From contig CAYTCW010000086.1 of the NCBI GenBank assembly GCA_964436235.1, positions 1 through 18,677 on the forward strand: a stretch of 18,677 bases of DNA, written 5' to 3'. Under the pieces are notes generated by a model that saw only the letters and a list, made by a program, of their open reading frames with translations, made no database searches and was not told where the DNA came from. The translations under genes and the position numbers were made by a program. Position 1 is the stretch's first letter, and each line of letters begins with the position of its first letter. This document shows, in pieces, positions 1-6,428 of this stretch. The DNA is from UBA9980 sp964436235. Lineage in GTDB: Bacteria > Muiribacteriota > UBA9980.

Positions 1-326
1 CCCTCCCCATGCCCCACCCTCTTTCGGCAAATTGCCTGACGCTTTTTTGTAAGTTGATCGATAGCTTTCTCTGCCAGGGCTTTAATTTCGTTTAAATTTT
101 CTTTCTTCTTTTTTCTTTCTTGCCTTTTACTTATTTTTCTGCCAGCTTGCTTGTTTGCATTTGCGTGCAGTGCACGCAAATGCGGAGCTATAATGGCGCT
201 GCCATGACTACGGTTTATTGCTCGCGGTAAAACAATACCGTAAATCGATGTGGTAATTATGCGTTTAAAATTAAAATGAACAGCTCTCGATAAAAGTTTC
301 TGCAAATCGATTCTAATTAAATTTAA
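1..326 (-). other. open reading frame running off the left edge, doubtful gene
   Basis: The reverse strand is open from a stop at 327-329 to the window edge, about 108 codons. There is no ATG; the earliest usable start would be a TTG at 303-305, with no ribosome binding site in front. The translation has a basic, Lys-rich middle and a helical-looking stretch that includes NLNEIKALAEKAIDQLTKKR. It matches no family I recognise. Part of the Lys-rich character comes from a polypyrimidine tract on the top strand (about 90-140), and a perfect 27-bp palindrome lies inside the frame. Both argue for non-coding DNA. It could be the 5' part of a gene whose remainder lies outside the window. Confidence 0.2.
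157..183. repeat. perfect 27-bp palindrome
   Basis: Thirteen bases, GCATTTGCGTGCA, are followed by a single G and their exact reverse complement. A one-base centre makes a DNA-level dyad, such as an operator or site-specific recombination site, more likely than an RNA hairpin. No T-tract follows. The closest confident gene starts at 651, so a direct promoter role for it is doubtful. Confidence 0.6.
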
Positions 327-650
327 TCAGGTTTCAATGCTTTTTGGCAATATACTAAGGCCGTTGTGCGTTAGAGCATTACCGTGAGCCGAAACAATAA
401 TTTCCGGTGGCGCAAAACCAACAAAAGGCATGAAAAAAGTTTATGGCATGAGAGATAAAAATAGAGATAAAAATAATTAAAAATAATAGCCCCAAAACTA
501 AAATTTTATAGTATAATATTAGTACGAGGATAAAATACATATTGAAAAAAGTTATCTAAAATATTCTCGCAATAAAATAGAATGAAAACGGTTGATAAAC
601 GGTTACAAATGTTTAGTAATGTTATTAATTAATAAAAGGGGTGATCTGCG
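327..650. other. AT-rich intergenic region upstream of the repeat-protein gene
   Basis: No gene is seen. A TATAAT lies at 512-517 but lacks a recognisable -35. A second weak candidate is TTGATA at 592-597 with a poor -10 near 614-620. The octamer AAACGGTT occurs twice (586-593 and 597-604), 11 bp apart, just upstream of the ribosome binding site AAAAGGGGTG (634-642), and could be an operator. None of these promoter calls is strong. Confidence 0.3.
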
Positions 651-1469
651 ATGTTGGAAATGACTTTATCTAAAAAAAGCAGACTTAATAATTTTATATT
701 AGTGATGTGTATGGTATCTTTTGCTTTAGTTTCGATGTTTTATGATACGGCGAGAGCTTCTACGAAGCATCTTATCGTAGGCGGCCTTATAGGCGCCGGC
801 GCGGTAATTGCATGGCCGACCATAGTAGGCGGCGTTTCAGCTCTCGCCGGCGGCGCGGTAGCTATGGGCACTGCCGCGGCGGGCGCGGTAGCCGTAGGCG
901 GAGCCGCTGTGGGCGGCGCGGTAGCGGGTGTAGGTGCGGCCGTCGGCGGCGCTGTTACTGCCGGTTTTGGCGCTGTAGGCGGCGCGGTGGCTGCTATTAC
1001 GGCTTCTCCGTTGTTTTTACCTGCGCTTATAATAGCGGGCGTAGCTATAGCGGGTGTATTTATATATAAGCACTTCAAAGATAAAAAGGCTAAAGAATCG
1101 GTTTCTCCGTTCGGTCCTTCGGTCAGTAAAAATAGCGGCCGCATAACTGATACTAACGAGCCGGCCGGCAAAAATTCGGCTGAACCGGCTCCTGCTGTTA
1201 ATCCTACGCTGCCGAGCAGTCAGCCGGCCGCTAATAAAAATATAGCCAGCGCGATCGAGCAGGCAAAGCCGCAGCAAACTTATCAGGACGATTCTTCAAA
1301 AGCTGTTAAAGATAGATACACCGCGGCTTATCAAAATTACGTAAGATTATTAGAAAGCGATTCATCGAATGGAACTTCGGCGGAGATTATGAATGCTTTC
1401 CAGCAGCTCAAAAATGCTCAGACCGAATATCGCGATTATCTCGAAGCGCATCCTGAAGTGGCTAAATAA
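651..1469 (+). CDS. secreted/membrane protein with 11-residue Gly-Ala-Val repeats, function unknown
   Basis: I do not recognise this 272-aa protein. Residues 1-36 look like a Sec signal peptide: a basic start, a hydrophobic core FILVMCMVSFALVSMF, and an ARA site before Ser37. Residues 39-139 are almost entirely Gly, Ala, Val and Ile. Within them a unit GGAVAxxxAAV recurs at residues 67, 77, 88, 99 and 110, making a glycine-zipper-like hydrophobic block. Residues 121-139 form a clear membrane segment followed by a Lys-rich stop-transfer stretch. Then come a Pro/Ala/Ser-rich linker (about 150-210) and a hydrophilic helical C-terminus (about 215-270, YTAAYQNYVRLL to EYRDYLEAHP). The ATG at 651 has the ribosome binding site AAAAGGGGTG eight bases upstream; an in-frame ATG at 660 is less well placed. 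The gene stands alone and converges with the histidine kinase. A membrane-inserted or self-assembling role is inference only. Confidence 0.85.
   Translation: MLEMTLSKKSRLNNFILVMCMVSFALVSMFYDTARASTKHLIVGGLIGAGAVIAWPTIVGGVSALAGGAVAMGTAAAGAVAVGGAAVGGAVAGVGAAVGGAVTAGFGAVGGAVAAITASPLFLPALIIAGVAIAGVFIYKHFKDKKAKESVSPFGPSVSKNSGRITDTNEPAGKNSAEPAPAVNPTLPSSQPAANKNIASAIEQAKPQQTYQDDSSKAVKDRYTAAYQNYVRLLESDSSNGTSAEIMNAFQQLKNAQTEYRDYLEAHPEVAK
849..989 (+). repeat. 33-bp tandem repeats inside the Gly/Ala/Val-rich gene
   Basis: A GC-rich motif close to GGCGGCGCGGTA begins at 849, 879, 912, 945 and 978. The spacing is 30, then 33, 33 and 33 bp. The period corresponds to the 11-residue protein repeat. The copies have diverged at third codon positions, so the protein repeat is old or kept by selection rather than freshly duplicated. 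The stretch is far more GC-rich than the rest of the gene. Confidence 0.8.
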
Positions 1470-1499
1470 AAAAATAAAAAAAGTTATATATAAAATTAA

Positions 1500-1537
1500 A
1501 ACCGCGAAACGGGCAAATATTGCAGTGTTTCGCGGTT
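1500..1537. terminator. bidirectional intrinsic terminator between convergent genes
   Basis: An 11-bp perfect stem, AACCGCGAAAC (1500-1510) with GTTTCGCGGTT (1527-1537), encloses a smaller GCAA/TTGC stem with a 3-nt loop. Read on the minus strand it is followed by a T-rich tract (TTTTAATTTTAT), so it fits as the end of the histidine kinase transcript. Read on the plus strand the tract is weaker (TTCGTTATATTAT), but the position 31 bases after the repeat-protein stop suits that gene as well. Confidence 0.7.
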
Positions 1538-1648
1538 CGTTATATTATATTATGTTATTGTTGTTGTTCAGTTATAATTATAGTAAACGAAATTAACCAG
1601 TCATCATTGTGAAGGCCGGCAACAAAACTTATTATGTCTTTTACAATA

Positions 1649-1677
1649 ATAATGCTAATATTGGCATTATATTTTTT
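1649..1677. terminator. hairpin with T-run just beyond the histidine kinase stop
   Basis: ATAATGC (1649-1655) pairs with GCATTAT (1664-1670), with extra A-T pairs inside the loop. On the plus strand it is followed by ATTTTTT. It is AT-rich and weak, and lies just past the kinase stop codon. It may add to the stronger hairpin at 1500-1537. I see no gene between the two hairpins. Confidence 0.4.
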
Positions 1678-1680
1678 CAC

Positions 1681-3720
1681 TTAACTTTCAAATTTGATAA
1701 GCGTATTCATTTTATTTATAAGTTCCTGATCGTCGATAGGTTTAGAAATGTAATCATCGATACCGGCCATGATAAATTTATCGCGGTCGTCTTTAAGCGC
1801 GTAGGCCGTAATAGCTATTATGGGAGTACGGTCCGTTCCGTTTTTCTTTTCTTTTTCGCGAATTATTCGCGTGGCTTCGAAGCCGTCAATATCGGGCATC
1901 TGGCCGTCCATAAAAATTATATCATATTTTTTTTCATTGTATTTATCGAGCGCGGCGGAACCGTTTGGCGCCACATCAACATTCCAGCCATTTTGTCCGG
2001 CTATCGTTAATATTAAGAGCTGGCTGATCCTGTCGTCTTCGGCAAGAAGTATATTGATACCGTTCAATTTATTTTCGGTTTTATCAATCTGTTCCTTATT
2101 TTCGGCGGCGATCGGTTCGTCAGTCAAATTAAAAGGTATTTCGAAGGTAAATGTGCTTCCGCAACCTTCGCGGCTTTTAACTGAGAGTGTGCCGTTCATT
2201 AAATTGAGAAGGCTTTTGACTATAGCAAGGCCGAGGCCTGCGCCGCCCTGTCTTCTGTTATAAGATTCGTCAAGCTGGTGGAACATTTCAAAAATCTCTT
2301 CGATTTTATTTTCGGCGATGCCTATCCCGGTATCTGAAACTGAAACTCTGATAATTGCCATAGATTCATTTTTTTCAACTTCGGCGGCCGTGATTTCGAT
2401 AACGCCCTTAACCGTGAATTTAAGGGCGTTTATAAGAAGATTAGCTATTATTTGATTAAGCCGGACGCCGTCGCCTATTACGGCGTAGTCAAAATCGTTT
2501 ATAAATGAATATTTCAGCTGTATGTCCTTGGTTTTCACCGATGCAGAAACCGCGTTAACCGTATTAATTATAATGTCTTTGATTTTGATGGGTTTCATAT
2601 CGAGTCTTAATTTACCGGCCTCGATTTTTGAAAAATCAAGAACGTCGCTTATGAGTTCTAAAAGATTTTTAGATGATACGCTAATCATTTCAAGAAATTT
2701 TTTTTGAGTGTCGTTGAGCGCGGTTGACAGCAGTAAATTAGAAAAACCGATTATACCGTTTAACGGAGTTCGCAGCTCATGGCTCATATTGGCTAAAAAA
2801 TGGCTTTTAGCGATATTGGCGGCCTCGGCGAGTTCTTTTGCCTTAAGCGTTTCGACTTCATATTGCAATCTTTCGAGTTCGGCGGAAGCGCGCGAAGAAA
2901 AGACGGCCATGACGGTTTTTAAGAGGTGGGTGTCTTTTATAAAGTTTTCGTCGATAGCTGAAATTACTCCGAGAAGTTTTGATGAGGATGATAATAGCGG
3001 CACGGCGGCGAAACTTTCGGCGTTAACTTTAGCGAGCATTTGCGCTTTTGGAAAAAGATCGCGTACGCCCGAAGGAAAAATGCATATTGATAGTGTTTTT
3101 GCTTTCTCACAGGGAGTTCCCGGGATGTCGTACTCGAAATTATCGATTATTTTATCGCGGTCGCAGACTGCAATGGTGCGTATGCGACCGCCGCCGTCTT
3201 CTGAAATAATCTGACCGGCTATAACGTAGCGCATCTTTAGTACGCGGGAAAGCTCTTTAACCAAGGCTTCAAAAAAATCTTTTCCAAAAACCGCTGAAGT
3301 ATTTTTAAGAATGTTTTGAATGGCTAATTCGCTTTCGACTTTTTCGGTCATATCGCGCGCCATTAAAAAAAAATGACGTTCATCGTTAATTTCAACAAGA
3401 ACGCTTGAAATTAATAGATTTTTCAGGCTGCCGTTTTTGGTTTTCATTACAAATTCGGCGTTGCGTACGATATTTTTTTCGAGAATAAGAGAAACTAATT
3501 CAGCCCTGTGCTCGGGCGTCGGCCACAGGCCGGTTTCAATGGTAGTTTTCCCGATTATTTCATCTCGATCGTAGCCGAAAGTTTCAAAAAAAAGATCGTT
3601 GGCATCCACGATTATTCCTGCATCGACGGTCGTTATTAAAACTATATCAGGGCTCGCCGCAAGCATTACCTTTAGAAAGTCAAAATCTAAAAACGAGTTT
3701 TTAATATTGATAGCGTCCAC
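1681..3720 (-). CDS. soluble PAS-GAF hybrid histidine kinase with C-terminal receiver
   Basis: The 679-aa protein has no membrane segment, so it should sense a cytoplasmic signal. Order of domains: PAS (about 15-130, ending in the PAC-like FFLMARDMTEK), GAF-like (about 140-280), a short coiled linker, HisKA with the H-box NMSHELRTPL (phospho-His 314), HATPase with N-box Asn431, G1 DTGIGI (463-468), F-box IFEMF and G2 GGAGLGLAI (492-500), then a receiver (about 554-675) with acidic residues 561-563, phospho-acceptor Asp605, Thr638 and Lys660. All phosphotransfer residues are present. The start is a GTG at 3718-3720 preceded by AGGCGG eight bases upstream, the same style of ribosome binding site as the second ABC gene. 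There is no separate response regulator or Hpt gene nearby, so the output partner lies elsewhere. The sensed signal cannot be told from the sequence. Confidence 0.96.
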   Translation of the reverse strand: MDAINIKNSFLDFDFLKVMLAASPDIVLITTVDAGIIVDANDLFFETFGYDRDEIIGKTTIETGLWPTPEHRAELVSLILEKNIVRNAEFVMKTKNGSLKNLLISSVLVEINDERHFFLMARDMTEKVESELAIQNILKNTSAVFGKDFFEALVKELSRVLKMRYVIAGQIISEDGGGRIRTIAVCDRDKIIDNFEYDIPGTPCEKAKTLSICIFPSGVRDLFPKAQMLAKVNAESFAAVPLLSSSSKLLGVISAIDENFIKDTHLLKTVMAVFSSRASAELERLQYEVETLKAKELAEAANIAKSHFLANMSHELRTPLNGIIGFSNLLLSTALNDTQKKFLEMISVSSKNLLELISDVLDFSKIEAGKLRLDMKPIKIKDIIINTVNAVSASVKTKDIQLKYSFINDFDYAVIGDGVRLNQIIANLLINALKFTVKGVIEITAAEVEKNESMAIIRVSVSDTGIGIAENKIEEIFEMFHQLDESYNRRQGGAGLGLAIVKSLLNLMNGTLSVKSREGCGSTFTFEIPFNLTDEPIAAENKEQIDKTENKLNGINILLAEDDRISQLLILTIAGQNGWNVDVAPNGSAALDKYNEKKYDIIFMDGQMPDIDGFEATRIIREKEKKNGTDRTPIIAITAYALKDDRDKFIMAGIDDYISKPIDDQELINKMNTLIKFES

Positions 3721-3801
3721 AAAAACTACCGCCTGATGATTAATTTATGCTTATATCGTATTGTCTGTTATGTCCGATCTTATTTTGCCTTATCCTGCCT
3801 T

Positions 3802-3830
3802 ATTTTATCATATATTTAATTTTCTTTCAA
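3802..3830 (-). promoter_or_regulatory. promoter of the histidine kinase gene with direct repeats at the start site
   Basis: On the minus strand TTGAAA (3830-3825), a 17-nt spacer and TAAAAT (3807-3802) form a good sigma70-type promoter about 80 bases before the GTG start. Directly downstream, overlapping the expected start point, ATAAGGCA occurs twice exactly 10 bp apart (3803-3796 and 3793-3786). Same-face spacing at the transcription start suggests an operator for a regulator that I cannot name. Confidence 0.65.
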
Positions 3831-3957
3831 TACAATCGGACTAAAATAAACGGTAATTTTAAATGAATTACATTGGAATGAAGCAAATATTGCTAACGGG
3901 TGAAATAACTATTAAAATTCAAGCAATGATAAGTAAATAAAAAAAATAAAAAAGTGA

Positions 3958-3986
3958 TTGACAATCTTAAAAAAAAGTGTTACGAT
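3958..3986 (+). promoter_or_regulatory. strong sigma70-type promoter of the 78-aa ORF / ABC transcript
   Basis: TTGACA (3958-3963), a 17-nt spacer and TACGAT (3981-3986) form one of the best promoters in the window. Transcription would start near 3993, about 30 bases before the 78-aa ORF. It is also the only convincing promoter upstream of the ABC exporter genes, which begin 48 bases after a terminator. Confidence 0.85.
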
Positions 3987-4024
3987 GTGAGGAATTTATA
4001 ATATTAAAGAAAAGGAGGGTACCG

Positions 4025-4261
4025 ATGATTCAAAATCAAATTTTTAATGATATCGTAAAAAATTCGAATCCCGCAGTTCGGCTCATAAATCTAATGAGCG
4101 CAGATCTTTGTGACAGAGGGTATTTAAATTTTAAAAATCGGCCCCGCCGTAAAGTCTTTAATATTGAAACAGCGCAGGCTATCAGGCATAATCCGGCGCT
4201 TTCAATTAAAAATCGCGCAGCAATGAGCGTTAAAAAGACTAAAACAGGTGATTTAGCGTAA
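4025..4261 (+). CDS. 78-aa basic small protein, probable regulatory leader ORF of the ABC exporter
   Basis: The ATG at 4025 has a near-perfect ribosome binding site, AAAGGAGGG (4011-4019). An upstream GTG at 3977 in the same frame overlaps the promoter -10 and can be dismissed. The 78-residue product is basic, with no signal peptide or membrane segment and no family I recognise; visible features are RPRRK (40-44) and a Lys-rich end (SVKKTKTGD). A consensus promoter lies upstream, an intrinsic terminator 32 bases downstream, then a heterodimeric ABC exporter. Codons 39-42 contain a GC-only nonamer complementary to the terminator 5' arm. By analogy with BmrB of Bacillus, whose translation controls termination ahead of bmrCD, I infer a leader peptide. 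Alternatives are a free-standing abundant small protein or a peptide exported by the transporter, although no GG-type leader is visible. Confidence 0.75.
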   Translation: MIQNQIFNDIVKNSNPAVRLINLMSADLCDRGYLNFKNRPRRKVFNIETAQAIRHNPALSIKNRAAMSVKKTKTGDLA

Positions 4262-4303
4262 GCTATCCAGCAAATAAATTTATTTATAAATTTAGCGGGG
4301 CCG
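4139..4303 (+). promoter_or_regulatory. candidate antiterminator pairing (4139-4147 with 4295-4303)
   Basis: CGGCCCCGC at 4139-4147, inside the 78-aa ORF, is the exact reverse complement of GCGGGGCCG at 4295-4303, the 5' arm of the following terminator. All nine pairs are G-C. The terminator's own pairing over these bases includes one G-U pair, so the alternative structure is locally at least as stable. A ribosome translating through codons 39-42 would mask 4139-4147 and let the terminator form. One held earlier in the ORF would leave the segment free to disrupt the terminator. The complementarity is seen; the switching is inferred. Confidence 0.55.
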
Positions 4304-4332
4304 TTCAATAAAACGGTCCCGCTATTTTTTTT
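4294..4332 (+). terminator. strong intrinsic terminator / attenuator before the ABC exporter genes
   Basis: AGCGGGGCCGTT (4294-4305), a 6-nt loop and AACGGTCCCGCT (4312-4323) form a 12-bp stem with one G-U pair. An A and eight consecutive T residues (4325-4332) follow. It is the best intrinsic terminator in the window. The first ABC gene starts only 48 bases beyond it, with no recognisable promoter in between, so exporter expression should depend on read-through. Confidence 0.9.
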
Positions 4333-4379
4333 ACGCGCGCGAAAAAATAACGGACTAAAATGGACTAAAAAAGGCAGTG

Positions 4380-6413
4380 ATGAATTTTATGAGTGAATTG
4401 ATAAAATTGAAAAAGGAATTGTTTAACTTTATAAAGCCATATTTAAAGAGCATAATAGCCGCTATTTTTCTGCTGGTTATAGTATCTTCGCTCGCGTTAG
4501 TCGGCCCTATTATAATAAAGCGTTTAATAGACGTGGATATAGCTAACGGTCTTTATAAAGGCATCTGGATTTCAGCGGGAATGTATATAGCGGTCAAACT
4601 TGCCATGCTCGCCTGCAATTACTTTCAGATGTACACGCTTCAGAAGGTTGGCGTCTCCATAATGTGCGATATTAAGTTAAAGTTGTTTTCGCATATATTG
4701 AGGCTTCCGCTTAAATATTTCGAAAAAAATCCGGCGGGTAAATTGATATCGCGCATTGAAAGCGATACGGAAACGCTCCGGCAGTTATTTACAAATACTG
4801 TTATGACACTATTTCAGGATCTTTTAATGTTTGCCGGAATGCTCGGAGTAATGTTTTATCTGAGCGCGAAACTTACTATTATAGTACTTTTGATACTGCC
4901 GTTTTTATTCGCGGGCGCCTTTTATATACAGCGCGAGTTGAGGAACCGCTTTAAGACGGCGCGCGATAAAGCGTCTATGGTATCTAAGTTTTTATCGGAA
5001 TATATACAGGGAATGCAGTGCGTTCAGGCGTTTAACTATGAAACGACGGCGAAGGTTAAAATGAATGAACATAACGATGAAAAAAAGAATTCGTTTTATT
5101 TTGCCGAAGTGCTTGAAATAATATTTCACAATTCGATACTCTTAGCCGAAGCGCTTACGCTGTCATTCGTTTTATATTTCGGCGGCATAATGGCGTTAGA
5201 TAAACAGTTGACGATCGGAACCTTAGTTTTATTCATAGGTTATATAAGACAGTGTTTCGAGCCTATAATAAGGCTTTCCGAGCAGTTTAACATAATACAG
5301 AAAGCGCGCGTGGCGGCTGAAAGAATATTTGAAATACTGACGCTCGAGCCGGAGGAAGCTTATCAGGCTGAATTTGGCGAAGCGGGAAACGGCGGTAATT
5401 TAGAAAATACTACGCAGTCTTCTTTGAACGGTGACTGCCCGCCTGCAGCAGGCGTTGAAGATGAATTCAATTCAGCGTGCTGCGCATCTTTTAAGGACTG
5501 CATCGAATTTGATAACGTTTCGTTTTCTTACGACGGCGAGCGTGAAGTTCTTTCGGGCGTGTCGTTTAAAGTGAAAAGAGGCGAAAAAGTGGCGCTTGTA
5601 GGTCATACCGGCTCCGGAAAAACCACTATTTTATCGCTTTTGCTAAGGTTTTATAAACACGGCGGCGGTAAAATAACTATCGACGGCATCGATATTAACC
5701 AGATGCGCTTGGACGAGCTGCGCAGAAAATTCGCTCTCGTTCTGCAGGATGTCGTTTTATTTCCAGGCCGCGTTATGGATAATATAAGGCTGTTAAATGA
5801 AAAAATAACCGCCGAAGAAGTTGAAAAGGCGGCGAGTTCGGTTAATATGCTTGATTTTATTATGAAGAAAGAAAAGGGTTTTCAGACCGAGGTCGCCGAG
5901 CGCGGTTCTAATTTTTCGATGGGCGAGCGTCAGCTTTTATCATTTGCAAGGGCGCTGGCATTTAACAGTGAAATTTTAGTGCTCGACGAGGCTACTTCGT
6001 CGGTAGATCCTTACACCGAAGCGCTTATACAGGACGCATTGATGAAAGTGCAGGCCGGGCGCACTTCTATAATAGTTGCCCACAGGCTTTCGACGATAGT
6101 TAACAGCGACAGGATAATAGTGCTCGAGGCCGGTAAAATAGTAGAAATCGGTTCACACGAAGAATTACTGGCTCTAAACGGGCATTATAAAAAACTTTAT
6201 GAAAAACAGAGGAAAGCCCACACTGCGGATGGCGCAGAAGCCGGATTTTCGGTAAAACCGGCCGGCGGCGATGCCGAATCAGACGAAACGGAAACCGGCG
6301 GCGTCTGCGGCGGGCAGCCTGATGCAATAAGCGTTATAGCAGGCGGCTTTTCACAGATAGAAATATTGAATCAGGACTCTGCCGGCGCGGAAAAAAGCGC
6401 CGTCACGCAATAA
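4380..6413 (+). CDS. ABC exporter half-transporter, BmrD/YheH-like subunit
   Basis: A 677-aa type-IV ABC exporter subunit: six membrane segments (about 23-45, 63-82, 140-160, 165-183, 245-270 and 275-295), then a nucleotide-binding domain. Walker A is GHTGSGKT (408-415), the Q-loop Gln is 456, and Walker B ILVLDE carries catalytic Glu537. The D-loop is SSVD and the switch His is 568. The signature is FSMGERQ (512-518) instead of LSGGQ. Paired with the next gene, this predicts one consensus ATP site and one degenerate site, as in BmrCD and TM287/288. The length matches YheH-type subunits. A roughly 50-residue linker before the NBD (about 325-374) is acidic and holds four Cys, and a Gly/Ala/Glu-rich tail of about 65 residues follows the NBD. 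Starts GTG 4377, ATG 4380 and ATG 4389 are all possible; I chose 4380 for its spacing from AAGG. The substrate is unknown: drug, lipid or peptide. Confidence 0.95.
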   Translation: MNFMSELIKLKKELFNFIKPYLKSIIAAIFLLVIVSSLALVGPIIIKRLIDVDIANGLYKGIWISAGMYIAVKLAMLACNYFQMYTLQKVGVSIMCDIKLKLFSHILRLPLKYFEKNPAGKLISRIESDTETLRQLFTNTVMTLFQDLLMFAGMLGVMFYLSAKLTIIVLLILPFLFAGAFYIQRELRNRFKTARDKASMVSKFLSEYIQGMQCVQAFNYETTAKVKMNEHNDEKKNSFYFAEVLEIIFHNSILLAEALTLSFVLYFGGIMALDKQLTIGTLVLFIGYIRQCFEPIIRLSEQFNIIQKARVAAERIFEILTLEPEEAYQAEFGEAGNGGNLENTTQSSLNGDCPPAAGVEDEFNSACCASFKDCIEFDNVSFSYDGEREVLSGVSFKVKRGEKVALVGHTGSGKTTILSLLLRFYKHGGGKITIDGIDINQMRLDELRRKFALVLQDVVLFPGRVMDNIRLLNEKITAEEVEKAASSVNMLDFIMKKEKGFQTEVAERGSNFSMGERQLLSFARALAFNSEILVLDEATSSVDPYTEALIQDALMKVQAGRTSIIVAHRLSTIVNSDRIIVLEAGKIVEIGSHEELLALNGHYKKLYEKQRKAHTADGAEAGFSVKPAGGDAESDETETGGVCGGQPDAISVIAGGFSQIEILNQDSAGAEKSAVTQ

Positions 6414-6428
6414 GGCGGTGATATTTAT

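Noticed and set aside
740..1171. Long minus-strand frame opposite the Gly/Ala/Val-repeat gene
   Set aside because: It is Pro/Ala/Thr-rich because it is the complement of GGC/GCG-rich repeats. It has no ribosome binding site, whereas the plus strand has a signal peptide and a clear RBS.
3977..4024. N-terminal extension of the 78-aa ORF to a GTG at 3977
   Set aside because: The GTG lies in the promoter spacer, upstream of the expected transcription start, and the real RBS sits just before the ATG at 4025.
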